From contig JAKBVZ010000023.1 in assembly GCA_021841005.1 (NCBI GenBank), forward strand, positions 26,903-90,902: 64,000 nt of DNA, written 5' to 3'. The notes beneath the pieces were generated by a model. The model had not been told where the DNA came from and did not search any database. It worked only from the letters and a program-made list of their open reading frames with translations. Source of the stretch: Actinomycetes bacterium (GTDB lineage Bacteria; Actinomycetota; Acidimicrobiia; Acidimicrobiales; JAMCPL01). This document shows, one piece after another, positions 1 to 10,034 of this stretch; the first letter of the stretch is position 1, and each line of letters opens with the position of its first letter. Position numbers and translations under genes: made by a program.

Positions 1-521
1 TCTTCCCAGCGGTTGCCGGGTGGTGCCGTACATGGTCCATAGGCCATGCCACCAACTCTGAATGTGACGATCTGGGAATGACCGGTGCGCTCCGCCTTGC
101 TGCACGGAACGCCATCAAAGCACTTTCACCTCATCTGATGCCGTCGGCTCTCATCCTGGACGGGGCGGTGAATTTCCTTGCAGATGGGCCGCAACTAGCG
201 GGCATAGATGCACGTAGGGACGCAGGCGTCATGGACGCAAGCGTGGATGCGGGCATGTCGGTGGGCATTGGAGCCATGGAGGTGAAAGCGATGCCGCACG
301 CCGACTCCACCTGTGCATCAGTTGCCGCGGCATCGGTGCTGGCCAAGGTAACCAGAGACAGGATAATGCGTACCTTGGCCGAACTATATCCTGTCTACGA
401 CCTGGATCGTTGCAAGGGGTACCACTCTCCTGCACACGTAATGGGCTTGGCGAGCTACGGGCTGAGTGACATACACAGAAGGAGCTGGTCATTTGCCTCG
501 CGTTTCACTGGTTCCAGCTGA
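1..521 (+). CDS. rnhB: Ribonuclease HII, C-terminal part (truncated by the window edge)
   Basis: Reading frame continues upstream of the listed ATG to the window edge; ADSTCASVAAASVLAKVTRDRIM matches the RNase HII AAAS-AKVxRD motif. Confidence 0.85.
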   Translation, partial: FPAVAGWCRTWSIGHATNSECDDLGMTGALRLAARNAIKALSPHLMPSALILDGAVNFLADGPQLAGIDARRDAGVMDASVDAGMSVGIGAMEVKAMPHADSTCASVAAASVLAKVTRDRIMRTLAELYPVYDLDRCKGYHSPAHVMGLASYGLSDIHRRSWSFASRFTGSS

Positions 522-641
522 ATCCACCCGCGATGCCGCCAGAATGGTATATTGGATTCAAGGTAAAATCGCAATAAGCGGGCAACGCAACAGCGTAAGG
601 CTAGTGGAGCTTTGACTCAGCAGCGAGGAGGTCGGGTATAA

Positions 642-2333
642 GTGTCTCGTTCAGACGGGGTTGCAGTTGGTGTCAGTCATCCCGTATCGTTCTGGTCCGG
701 AGTTGCGGCAGTAACGATAGGGGTTCTCTTGCAACTGCCCATGTATTACGATGCGCGGCATAGGCACTTCGTACTCCGAGGGATGGCGATGGATCCAGAG
801 ATGCTGATTGGCATGGCCCTGATGGCGGTGGGCCTTGCCTGCGTTGTCCATGGCCTGGTGGCGCGCAGGTCGACCGAGGTCTCAGGCAAACCACTGGGAG
901 ATAGCATTGAGGTTCGGGCCCTAGACGGTGCCCGGATCGGTGCAGCGCACATTCGCCTGATGGTTGTCATTGCGTTGGCGATTGCCATCGACACACTGAA
1001 GCCGTATACCTTCACCTTTATCCTTCCCGGTGTTGCGAAAGAATATGACCTAAGTTCGCCGGCGAATCATGTAATTGGGCACCCACCGGTTGCACTCCTG
1101 CCATTCTTCGGCATTCTTGGCACGGCGCTCGGGTCCTTTATCTGGGGTTACCTGGGGGACAAGATGGGTCGCCGGGCTTCCATGCTTCTGGCATCCATGA
1201 TCTTTATCGCCTCGTCGGCCTGTGGCGCTATGCCCGCATTCTGGGAGAACCAGGCAATGTGCTTTATAATGGGACTTGCCGTTGGGGGGTTCCTTCCGAT
1301 AGCGTACTCGTTGCTGGTGGAAACTGTACCCTCAGCGCGCAGGGGTCAGGTTGTGGTACTTGTGGCCGGTATAGGAACCGCAGCCGGGTTCCTACTAGCA
1401 AGCGTGTCCGCGCACTGGTTGATACCTCTGTTCAATTGGCGGATTATGTGGTTTCTTGGCATTCCGACTGGCCTTGTGCTCATTGCCCTGAACCAGTTCA
1501 TTCCGGAGTCCCCGCGATTTCTGATGGCTAGGGGTCGTCTCGAGGAGGCACGAGCGATCATGCACATCTTCGGCGCCGCAGTGATCGAGGTGGCACCCGA
1601 TGCAGGCGTGACAGGATCATCGGTGGTGCATTGCCCTCCTGTGGCGAATGGCGATCACGGCCTCTTCCACCGCCCGTTTGTGTGGCTCACGTTCGCGCTG
1701 CTAGTATACGGGCTCGCTTGGGGAGTCGTGAACTTTGGCTTCATAGTCTGGCTGCCTATCGATATCGCCGGTGCACATACCGCAATTGACCAGACGCAAA
1801 TCACAGCTATCCTTTCGGAAGCAGCGGTGTTCTCGATCCCCGGTGCTGTCTTTGCCGCCTGGCTCTATGGCCGCAGTGCCAAGGCCGCCATGGTCTTTTT
1901 TGCTGCTACGTGCGCTGCAAGCCTGGCGCTCTTTGCTGTATTCGGTCGCCAGATTACCTCCTCTCCTTCCTTGCTGATAGTGCTGCTGGTAATCCTGCTC
2001 ATCTCTATGTGGGGGTCGATCTCTGTGCTGTGTCCCTATAGCGCTGAGGTGTACCCAACACGTATGCGGTCCAGCGGTGCAGGCGTTGCCGCCGGCGCCA
2101 GCAAACTTGGCGGCGTGCTCGCGCTTGTTCTCGCGGTACTCGCCATCTCGCCCCCCAGCCTAACTGGTGCCGCAGGACTCTCGGCTGCTCCCATGGTGTT
2201 GGCTGCCGTAGCGATTGCAACTGTAGGCGTTGAGACCGCCCGCAAGAGCCTGGAGGGCTTTCCCGTTCGAAGTGGCATCTTGAAACGATATCATAACCGT
2301 GACTTCATTGATCCTGAATTCACCTTGGAGTGA
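642..2333 (+). CDS. MFS transporter (sugar/metabolite:H+ symporter-like)
   Basis: 563 aa, about 12 TM; GxxxGxxxWGYLGDKMGRR and PESPRFL motifs; GTG start. Confidence 0.85.
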   Translation: MSRSDGVAVGVSHPVSFWSGVAAVTIGVLLQLPMYYDARHRHFVLRGMAMDPEMLIGMALMAVGLACVVHGLVARRSTEVSGKPLGDSIEVRALDGARIGAAHIRLMVVIALAIAIDTLKPYTFTFILPGVAKEYDLSSPANHVIGHPPVALLPFFGILGTALGSFIWGYLGDKMGRRASMLLASMIFIASSACGAMPAFWENQAMCFIMGLAVGGFLPIAYSLLVETVPSARRGQVVVLVAGIGTAAGFLLASVSAHWLIPLFNWRIMWFLGIPTGLVLIALNQFIPESPRFLMARGRLEEARAIMHIFGAAVIEVAPDAGVTGSSVVHCPPVANGDHGLFHRPFVWLTFALLVYGLAWGVVNFGFIVWLPIDIAGAHTAIDQTQITAILSEAAVFSIPGAVFAAWLYGRSAKAAMVFFAATCAASLALFAVFGRQITSSPSLLIVLLVILLISMWGSISVLCPYSAEVYPTRMRSSGAGVAAGASKLGGVLALVLAVLAISPPSLTGAAGLSAAPMVLAAVAIATVGVETARKSLEGFPVRSGILKRYHNRDFIDPEFTLE

Positions 2334-2553
2334 GAGACGGCGTATACATGGATATGCGTATACATGTATACGAGAGCCCGCGCCATGTCAGGATGATGTC
2401 TCTCATAGCACGATAACCCGGTTGCTACTGTCCCTGAGCTGTATGGCCGTAATGGACATCAATCGCTTTTTGTCAATGCAGGATGAGGAGTCACTCTCCT
2501 GCGGGCAGGTTTACGACGTGATCTGTTGTCGGGTGAAGAATGATACATGACGT

Positions 2554-4278
2554 TCAGATCAGCACCCCGGGATTGAGGATTCCTGCAGGATCCATAACCG
2601 CCTTTGCCTCTGCCAGGCTACGTGCAAAAAGATCAGGACGTTCTTTCTCGTAGTACGCCTTGTGTTCTCTGCCTATAGCATGATGATGGGTAATGGTTCC
2701 CCCGTTATCGCTGATTGCCTTCGATGCTGCCCCCTTTACCGTGTCCCAATCCACCAGCTCGTTACCTGGCCTTGCCTTGGCAATTATGGTAAAATACGGT
2801 GCTAGGCCGTCAGCGTATGCATGAGTAATCCTGCAGGTGACAACGAATGGCTGAGTTCCCAGTGTACGCAGTGCACTCCCTACCGATTCCCTGATCGAAG
2901 CGTATAGCTCAGGGAATCTATCCCATGTAGTGGCAGTCTCAAATGTTTCCAGCATCGTTCCCTTGCGTACCAGTGCGTCGCGCACGTAAGGAGCTCTTAT
3001 GAAGGAGCTTCGCCAAGCGGCGGCAGCACTCCGTCGGTCGTATTGCTGGTACCCGGAGTAGTGCTTACCAGTGCCGTTCTTATCCGGTATACTTCGATAG
3101 CTGCAGCTGTCGTTGGCAGGGATATCTTCGGATCTATACTCACGCGTACTGCTCGTATCAGCAAAGATCCACTCGCCGTCTTGATCTGGCGTGCCTCCGT
3201 GGTCCATGATGCATTCACCGGCCAGCTGAGCCCATGCGTTGACGGGGTGGTGCGCAGATTCGAATGCCACCATCATCATTGCGTGGGATCCATCGCCGGC
3301 TTCATTGATCAAGGCTTCCGTCGGATCGACTACCCTGCAATTTGATGGCTGCAACCCAGATTGGACAAGAACCCTCAGGGCTTGGTTGCCCTCCATGAAA
3401 TTCTTGAACAGGTAGGTACGGGAAGCTTTGAATCGAGGCCTTTGGTTCACCCGCATCCAAGCGCTCGCAATCACTCCCAGTATGCCCTCCGACCCGATGA
3501 CAAGCCTATCGGGAGATGGGCCGGCTCCAGATGCAGGCAGCCGTCTTGTCTCGAAAACACCGGAGGGAGTCAGCATCCGCACGCACTCCACAAGATCATC
3601 GATTTGGGTGGGACCCGTTGCGAAATGACCACCTGCCCTGGTGGCGATCCAGCCTCCGAGTGTAGATCTGGCAAAGCTCTGTGGAAAATGCCTAAGAGTC
3701 AATCCGTGAACCTTGAGCTGATCTTCTAGGTCCGGGCCCAGGCAGCCTGCTTGGATGAGTGCTGCGCGCGATACTGGGTCGACCTCGAGCACCTTGCTCA
3801 TCCTGGCCATGTCAAGTGAGACCACCCCCCTGTAATCACCTCCCACATCTGGCTCCACCCCGCCAACCACGCTACTGCCACCACCGTATGGGATAAGGGC
3901 AATGTGATTGGATGTACAGTAATCGAGCATCGCCACGACATCTGCCTCATTACGAGGAAAACATACCAGATCGGGAGGATTTTTTATCTCTCCGTGCAAT
4001 GAACGGACCACATCCTTGTAAGAGCATCCATAGGTATGCAGCAAGCGGGCAAAATTGTCCGAAACGGTAATGCTGGACAACGATTCAGGCACTTTGATCC
4101 TCGGACTTGTCAGATAGATGGATCCCGGTGACGGAGGATCCAGTGTGGGGGCATCCAGATGAAGGAGCGGCCCTGCCTTTCGAAGCAAGTCGGCGAATTC
4201 TTTGCCATTAATCTGTTCCGATTCGTATCCCCATCCCCACCATGATCTCTTTCTCCAGTTCTCTCGCATCGTTGTCAT
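2554..4278 (-). CDS. FAD-binding oxidase, alkyl-dihydroxyacetonephosphate synthase-like
   Basis: PP-loop IPYGGGSSVVGGVEP, GSEGILGVI, C-terminal MDPAGILNPGVLI typical of the FAD-linked oxidase (AGPS) family. Confidence 0.8.
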   Translation of the reverse strand: MTTMRENWRKRSWWGWGYESEQINGKEFADLLRKAGPLLHLDAPTLDPPSPGSIYLTSPRIKVPESLSSITVSDNFARLLHTYGCSYKDVVRSLHGEIKNPPDLVCFPRNEADVVAMLDYCTSNHIALIPYGGGSSVVGGVEPDVGGDYRGVVSLDMARMSKVLEVDPVSRAALIQAGCLGPDLEDQLKVHGLTLRHFPQSFARSTLGGWIATRAGGHFATGPTQIDDLVECVRMLTPSGVFETRRLPASGAGPSPDRLVIGSEGILGVIASAWMRVNQRPRFKASRTYLFKNFMEGNQALRVLVQSGLQPSNCRVVDPTEALINEAGDGSHAMMMVAFESAHHPVNAWAQLAGECIMDHGGTPDQDGEWIFADTSSTREYRSEDIPANDSCSYRSIPDKNGTGKHYSGYQQYDRRSAAAAWRSSFIRAPYVRDALVRKGTMLETFETATTWDRFPELYASIRESVGSALRTLGTQPFVVTCRITHAYADGLAPYFTIIAKARPGNELVDWDTVKGAASKAISDNGGTITHHHAIGREHKAYYEKERPDLFARSLAEAKAVMDPAGILNPGVLI

Positions 4279-4410
4279 AGTGGCGCTGCCTCTTCCATGG
4301 AGTGCAACGGTATCACTGAGCAGGTGTCATGCATATACCTGCAGAATGATTTTCTTCCGGGTTGGGGAGGTATGTCCATGTGTCCAATCTTATGCGTATA
4401 ACATAGGAAA

Positions 4411-5832
4411 ATGTCCGAGAAAAGACGACCAGGTATAATCACATCCCAGGCAGAGGACTATCCGCGTTGGTATCAGGACGTCATAGCCAAGGCCGAGTTG
4501 GCTGACAACGGTCCGGTACGGGGCACAATGGTCATACGCCCGTACGGTTATGCAATATGGGAACGTATCCAGAGCGAGATAGACAGGCGTATCAAGGCGG
4601 CCGGCGCCCTGAATGCCTACTTCCCGCTCCTCATACCGGAGTCCTACCTACATCGCGAGGCCGAACATGTGGAGGGATTTAGCCCGGAGCTAGCGGTGGT
4701 CACTTATGGTGGCGGGAAAGTTCTCGAGGAGCCTGCCGTTGTCCGGCCCACCAGCGAAACAATTGTCAACGCATACTTCGCAAAGTGGATACAAAGCCAT
4801 CGCGACCTCCCACTGCTCATCAACCAATGGGCAAACGTGGTGCGATGGGAACTCAGGCCGCGGTTGTTCCTTCGAACCACTGAGTTCCTCTGGCAAGAAG
4901 GGCATACGGCACATGCAACAGCCGAGGAGGCTCACCAGTACGCTCTCAAAATCTTGAGGGAAGTATATGAGGATTTCATGGTGAACGTGATGGCGGTGCC
5001 GGTCATCGCCGGGCGGAAAACAGCTGGAGAGAGATTCCCGGGAGCGGACCAGAGCTGGACATGCGAGGGAATGATGCGTGATCAGAAGGCCCTTCAGATG
5101 GGCACCAGCCACGAACTCGGTCAGCGCTTCTCGAAGATGTTCGGGACTAGATTCCAGTCTGGCGAAGGCGAGGTCTATGTGTGGCAGACATCATGGGGTG
5201 TGTCCACACGGCTCTTGGGGGCGCTTATCATGGCTCATGGTGATGACTCGGGGCTATGCCTGCCGCCCCTGCTCGCTCCGGTACAAGTGGTCGTAATCCC
5301 CGTTACATCTGATGACGAAGTTCGGTCAACAGCTGGCGCAATCCTGAGAGACCTGGCATCTGCGGGGCACAGGGCGGAGATGGACGCCCGGATCGGCAGC
5401 TCCTACGGGCGCAGGGTGACAGGTTGGGAGCTGAAAGGAGTTCCGTTAAGGATAGAGGTGGGTCCTCGGGAACTTGCTATGGGCAATGTGACAATCACCA
5501 CGCGCGACTCAGGGGAGAAGAAGGTTATACCAGTGCCGTCTGTGGCAGGTGAAGTGCAAGAGGCTCTTGTTGCAATCCAGAAAAGGATGTTTGATGGAGC
5601 AAGGTCGTTTCGCGAAGAAAATACCCATGAGTTCACTTCGCTTGACGATGCCATTGCGTACGTCGCGCAGGGCGGTTTCGCAACCTTGCCCTGGAGATCT
5701 GTTGGAATCGACGGTGAAGCGAGCATTGCTCGGGAAGGGTTGAGCGTCCGATGCCTGGTGGCCGCGGACGGATCGCTACCGGTAGGGATAGAAGACAACG
5801 ATACACTGGCTGTCATAGGCAAGGCATATTGA
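4411..5832 (+). CDS. proS: Prolyl-tRNA synthetase, short archaeal/eukaryotic-like type without INS editing domain
   Basis: 473 aa; RGTMVIRPYGYAIWERIQ, RPTSETI, LRTTEFLWQEGHTAHAT class II motifs. Confidence 0.92.
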   Translation: MSEKRRPGIITSQAEDYPRWYQDVIAKAELADNGPVRGTMVIRPYGYAIWERIQSEIDRRIKAAGALNAYFPLLIPESYLHREAEHVEGFSPELAVVTYGGGKVLEEPAVVRPTSETIVNAYFAKWIQSHRDLPLLINQWANVVRWELRPRLFLRTTEFLWQEGHTAHATAEEAHQYALKILREVYEDFMVNVMAVPVIAGRKTAGERFPGADQSWTCEGMMRDQKALQMGTSHELGQRFSKMFGTRFQSGEGEVYVWQTSWGVSTRLLGALIMAHGDDSGLCLPPLLAPVQVVVIPVTSDDEVRSTAGAILRDLASAGHRAEMDARIGSSYGRRVTGWELKGVPLRIEVGPRELAMGNVTITTRDSGEKKVIPVPSVAGEVQEALVAIQKRMFDGARSFREENTHEFTSLDDAIAYVAQGGFATLPWRSVGIDGEASIAREGLSVRCLVAADGSLPVGIEDNDTLAVIGKAY

Positions 5833-5958
5833 ACAGGCTTATCCCGGTCGCTACGTACGACTAAGACCATCGGATACCGTGGTAGATCCTGGAGACACGG
5901 TGCTGGTGGCCCCGAATAACCATACTTAAAACCCATAGTATGACCTGCATCTGTATGG

Positions 5959-6030
5959 AGCCTGGGGTGGGGATTGAACCCACGGCCTGCGCATTACGAG
6001 TGCGCTGCTCTACCACTGAGCTACCCAGGC
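5959..6030 (-). tRNA. tRNA-Thr (anticodon CGT)
   Basis: Reverse complement folds: acceptor GCCTGGG/CCCAGGC, D-arm GCTCAGTGGTAGAGC, anticodon stem GCGCA-CTCGTAA-TGCGC, T-arm GTGGG-TTCAATC-CCCAC; CCA encoded at 5956-5958. Confidence 0.95.
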
Positions 6031-6213
6031 AGGACAATCATTATAACGCTATATGCAATTCCTCTACGGCTTTGTCTAGCATATACCGGTGCTATCCTGT
6101 CGATTGAAAAATAATTCACAACCCATACAGCATACCTGTATCCAGCCATCTAGCTGTCTCGGTGCCACCACCACTCATGTCCATGTCCCATTGGTAGAGG
6201 AGTTGACAATGGC

Positions 6214-6285
6214 TAATCGGATAGTGGCGGTCATCTCTAATCGGATAGTGGCGGTCATCTCTAATCGGATAGTGGCGGTCATCTC
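6214..6285 (+). repeat. 3 x 24-bp perfect tandem repeat TAATCGGATAGTGGCGGTCATCTC upstream of parA
   Basis: Units 6214-6237, 6238-6261, 6262-6285; read as NRIVAVIS x3 in the frame starting at ATG 6209. Confidence 0.95.
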
Positions 6286-6427
6286 TGGACAAGGGATGGT
6301 AAGCAGGGGAGTACACCACCGATCCTGCTTCTCGCAGGCAGGTGCAACAGGCTAGTGCGCTTCAACTATTCCCATGTTATGGCCAGCCCGCGGGCGATCA
6401 GAGCGCTATGCTGTTGAAGTGGCGAGA

Positions 6428-7180
6428 ATGATAGCGGTTGCGAACCAGAAAGGTGGCGTGGCCAAGACCACCACCGTTCATAATCTGGGGTACGCGCTCG
6501 CAAAAAGTGATGCGAAGGTATTGCTCATCGATCTGGATCCCCAGGGCTGCCTGACATTCTCTGTTGGCATAGACCCGGACAAGCTGGAACAGACCATTCA
6601 CGATGTATTCGTGAGGCGCGCAAAGGCGGCGGATGTAAAGGTTGCTCTCGCAACAAATATGGTGCTGGATATCATTCCAGCCAACATTGATCTTGCTGGG
6701 TCGGAGGTATATCTCTTGACGAGGACTGGCAGGGAGCATGTGCTTTCCCGGGCACTGAAGCCACTGTCAGGGGAGTATGACTTCGTTCTGATCGACTGCC
6801 CTCCATCGCTTGGAGTGCTTACCATCAACGGCCTCAGCGCAGCTGATGAGGTTCTGGTGCCTTTACAGTGCGAGACTCTCAGCCACAGAGGCGTTGGGCA
6901 GTTGCTTGACATACTCGAGGATGTGAAGACCTTTGCCAATCCAACCCTGCGGGTGAGGGGAGTCATTGCGACGATGTATGACGGCAGGACAAGGCACGCC
7001 CGGCAAATGCTCTCCGATCTTACTACGCGTTACGGTCTTGAGGTGATAGACCCACCGGTTAACAAGTCGGTGCGCTTTGCTGAATCACCTTCACGGGGGA
7101 TGTCCATCTTCCAGCACGCCCCGTCGTCACCAGGAGCAAAAGCCTATAGCGCCATTGCAGAGCAGATCATGAAACGATGA
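6428..7180 (+). CDS. parA: ParA/Soj family ATPase (ORF open from 6374; start MIAVANQKGG more likely)
   Basis: Deviant Walker A NQKGGVAKTTT, LLIDLDPQG, DFVLIDCPPSLG. Confidence 0.9.
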   Translation: MIAVANQKGGVAKTTTVHNLGYALAKSDAKVLLIDLDPQGCLTFSVGIDPDKLEQTIHDVFVRRAKAADVKVALATNMVLDIIPANIDLAGSEVYLLTRTGREHVLSRALKPLSGEYDFVLIDCPPSLGVLTINGLSAADEVLVPLQCETLSHRGVGQLLDILEDVKTFANPTLRVRGVIATMYDGRTRHARQMLSDLTTRYGLEVIDPPVNKSVRFAESPSRGMSIFQHAPSSPGAKAYSAIAEQIMKR

Positions 7181-7341
7181 AGATGATATTGGATTATCTA
7201 CGGTTGGAAAGGGAATGCGTATTGGTGGATCACATTCTCACTGAGCGGGTGGCCGGCATGAATATTTTTGCCGGCGGGCTTACCATTGCGGTCGTGCCAG
7301 TTGGATCGATAATGTGGGAGGTGACGCATGGTAGGTCCTGA
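7177..7341 (+). CDS. Small ORF (54 aa) translationally coupled to parA
   Basis: ATGA overlap with parA stop at 7177-7180; MKMILDYLRLERECVLVDHILTERVAGMNIFAGGLTIAVVPVGSIMWEVTHGRS; overlaps the start of the next gene. Confidence 0.5.
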   Translation: MKMILDYLRLERECVLVDHILTERVAGMNIFAGGLTIAVVPVGSIMWEVTHGRS

Positions 7342-8020
7342 TCCACTGGGGAAGAGAGCTCTATTCTGGGTTACGCCGCAGGAGGACGGCAAGGATTCCA
7401 AACATCCGGCTTTCGACGAGGGACGCAGGGCATTTTATACCAATGCCACTGGCAGGTCGATGACGCAGGAAGGAACTGGACGACCCGTGGCAAGTAGGAC
7501 TGTAGGCGGGAAGCCCAAAGATGGTGGATCTACAGGCAGTGGATCTAAGGGCGGTTCTAGTGGATCGGGTTCAACGCACGCCAAGCGTAGGTCGGCTCAT
7601 GCGATATCTCGGGTGGGGGGTGGCATGCCTCGTGGTAACGGCCTCCTGCATGGTGCGGATGGGGCAACCGAGGCCGATGGGGCGACCGGTATTAGTAGGG
7701 GTAAACGATCCACCAGCCTGCCAGAGACAGCCAGGACAGCCTCCAGGTTGGCAGGTACCGGCCCAGGCACCAAGGCCAGTGGCACCAAGGATGCAAAAGA
7801 GTCCTGCACGTTCGGAGTTTTCTGCGTGGATATAACCTGCGGGTCCTGCAAGGCGGATACTACAGTGCGCATGGCGGAGTTCCTCCGGATGCATTGTCCT
7901 GTGTGGCTGTGGCTTCCTGGGAAGGGCAACACCCATCTGCTGGTGTGCCCGTCATGTCACAAGCGCACCTGGGTATCTGTATCGTGGCCATCCAGCGGTA
8001 CTGGGTCGCCTGCAAAGTAG
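7328..8020 (+). CDS. Hypothetical protein with Gly/Ser-rich linker and C-terminal Cys-pair (zinc-ribbon-like) domain
   Basis: GGAGG SD before ATG; N-terminal KRALFWVTP block, low-complexity linker, C-terminal CGSC...CPSC pairs. Confidence 0.6.
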   Translation: MVGPDPLGKRALFWVTPQEDGKDSKHPAFDEGRRAFYTNATGRSMTQEGTGRPVASRTVGGKPKDGGSTGSGSKGGSSGSGSTHAKRRSAHAISRVGGGMPRGNGLLHGADGATEADGATGISRGKRSTSLPETARTASRLAGTGPGTKASGTKDAKESCTFGVFCVDITCGSCKADTTVRMAEFLRMHCPVWLWLPGKGNTHLLVCPSCHKRTWVSVSWPSSGTGSPAK

Positions 8021-8174
8021 TGTCATGCCGGCGGTACGGCTGGATCACCAGCCGCCCAGACACGAAGTCAGTGAGATATTCGCAAAAACTGCGGGAAATG
8101 GTGATGCCGGATAGGCTGCGCCGGCGTATTGGAGCGCATGCTTTTTTTGTATCTGAAAGTCTAAGGTCTGTAAT

Positions 8175-8837
8175 GTGCTCACCCAGGTAGCTCGCGACAT
8201 ACTTTCCATTCATGGTCCCATTGCTTACCTTCTGATAGGGGTGCTGGTGTTTTCGGAGGATGCTATCATGGTAGGTTTTGTGCTGCCGGGTGAGACCGCA
8301 GCGACCGTCGGAGGCGCGCTTGCTGCACAGCACTATCCGCACCATTTGCAGCTTGTATTCGTGCTTATTGTGGTTGCGGCGGCAGCAATCGTAGGGGATT
8401 CCACTGGGTACGGACTCGGCAAGGTGGCTGGACCGTACTTATTGGAACACCGTCCGCTGAAAGATAAGCCTGCAGTAGGTAAGGCCAAGCAGCTTCTCAT
8501 TCGCTACGGGGGTGCGGCGGTGTTTCTCGGGCGCTGGGTGGCCGTGGGTCGTGCGATTATACCCGGTCTTGCGGGGATGGCGTGTATGCGTTACAGGACC
8601 TTTCTCATATACAACGTAGCGGGAGGTATACCGTGGAGCGTCACATACGTGCTAATAGGTTACGTGCTGGGTACATCGTTCGAGAAAGCGGCCTCTGTGA
8701 GTGCTTGGGCAACAGCTGGACTTGTTGCCGTCATAGTGGTGGGTGCAATAGCTTGGCACTACTATCGCAGGCGTTCGACAGAGGCCGCGTCAGGGCCAGT
8801 GGACGGTAATGGGGAGCAAGGTGCCGGTGACAAGTAG
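8175..8837 (+). CDS. DedA family membrane protein
   Basis: SEDAIMVGFVLPGETAATVGG, GRWVAVGRAIIPGLAGMACMRYRTFLIYNVAGGIPWS typical DedA/SNARE-associated. Confidence 0.88.
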   Translation: MLTQVARDILSIHGPIAYLLIGVLVFSEDAIMVGFVLPGETAATVGGALAAQHYPHHLQLVFVLIVVAAAAIVGDSTGYGLGKVAGPYLLEHRPLKDKPAVGKAKQLLIRYGGAAVFLGRWVAVGRAIIPGLAGMACMRYRTFLIYNVAGGIPWSVTYVLIGYVLGTSFEKAASVSAWATAGLVAVIVVGAIAWHYYRRRSTEAASGPVDGNGEQGAGDK

Positions 8838-8981
8838 GTGGCAACAGCACAGTGGAGTAGCCGCAAATGGTTGCCGGCCTGCTCGAATGCATGCGACTTG
8901 GCGACTCGGTCGCCTGGCCTGCATACCTGCCCTGTAGCCACATTTGTGGAAGGTCATGCATTCACGAGCTATCCTGGACAC

Positions 8982-10013
8982 ATGCGAGTTGTAAGATGTC
9001 CGGGCAGGGTCAATCTGATAGGGGACCATACCGACTACAACCAGGGCCTGGCGCTACCCATGGCTATAGACCTTTATACAGAAGTGGTCTACAAACCTGA
9101 TGCCGGATCCAGATCCATAGAATTATCGTCGGACGCGGAGCCGGGAGTCGCCTACGTGAGCATTGATATCCCGCTGAATCACGCCGTACTGGTAGAGGTG
9201 GAGCCGGCCTGGAGTCGGGCTGCCGCGGCCGTGGTTGCAATGATGAGGCCGCAGTGTGGCGGAACCCTTTCGTATACCGGCAATCTCCCTGTAGGGGCAG
9301 GGCTTTCATCATCGGCCGCTTTCGAGGTCGGTACCGCTCTTGCCCTTGGAATCGAAGGTGAGCACAGGGTCGTGGCCAAGTTGTGCAGGTACGCTGGCGA
9401 AGTGGCCACTGGCGTGCCTGCTGGGATCATGGATCAGTTGACGGTACTGGCGGGGCGGCAGGGATTTGCAATAATGATTGATTTTTCCGATCTGTCCTAT
9501 CAGTACGTCAAACTGCCTGTGCTGGCAGAGGTGGTGGTCATTCACTCTGGCTTACCGAGAGTACTTGCCGGTAGCGCATACGCGGCGAGGCGAGCGGAGT
9601 GCGATGCGGCCTCACTACATCTTGGTAGCTTGGGCCAGGTTACCGTCGACGCTGCAAGTGCCTTGCCTGATACCACGCTGAGACGGAGGGCCCGCCATGT
9701 TGCAAGCGAGTGTGAGCGGGTGCGGCGTTTTGCTGCTGCACTGGAGCAAGACGATCTGGAGACGGCAGGGACTTTGATGATCGAGAGCCACCGCAGCCTC
9801 GCCGAGGACTTTGAAGTATCTACCCCGGCGCTGGATGAGCTGGTGGACCATCTCACTGCGTTGGATGGAGTCTACGGCGCTAGGCTCACCGGAGCGGGAT
9901 TCGGTGGCTGTGTGGTCGCCCTCTGCGAACCTGGCAGTGTGGATACGAGCGCTTACCCAGCCGGAGCATGGGTGGTCAGACCAACAGGGGGCGCATACGT
10001 AGTCTCCGCTTGA
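8982..10013 (+). CDS. galK: Galactokinase (ORF open from 8838; start near MRVVRCPGRVNLIGDHTDYNQG)
   Basis: GRVNLIGDHTDYN signature, GHMP motif PVGAGLSSSAAFEVG, C-terminal LTGAGFGGCVVAL. Confidence 0.87.
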   Translation: MRVVRCPGRVNLIGDHTDYNQGLALPMAIDLYTEVVYKPDAGSRSIELSSDAEPGVAYVSIDIPLNHAVLVEVEPAWSRAAAAVVAMMRPQCGGTLSYTGNLPVGAGLSSSAAFEVGTALALGIEGEHRVVAKLCRYAGEVATGVPAGIMDQLTVLAGRQGFAIMIDFSDLSYQYVKLPVLAEVVVIHSGLPRVLAGSAYAARRAECDAASLHLGSLGQVTVDAASALPDTTLRRRARHVASECERVRRFAAALEQDDLETAGTLMIESHRSLAEDFEVSTPALDELVDHLTALDGVYGARLTGAGFGGCVVALCEPGSVDTSAYPAGAWVVRPTGGAYVVSA

Positions 10014-10034
10014 TGAAGTTGCTATACGATAGGG

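Noticed and set aside
4279-4410. T-box leader upstream of proS
   Set aside because: Short divergent intergenic region without T-box consensus or terminator
8037-8054. Hairpin CGGCTGG-ATCA-CCAGCCG as terminator
   Set aside because: No T-run follows; insufficient evidence
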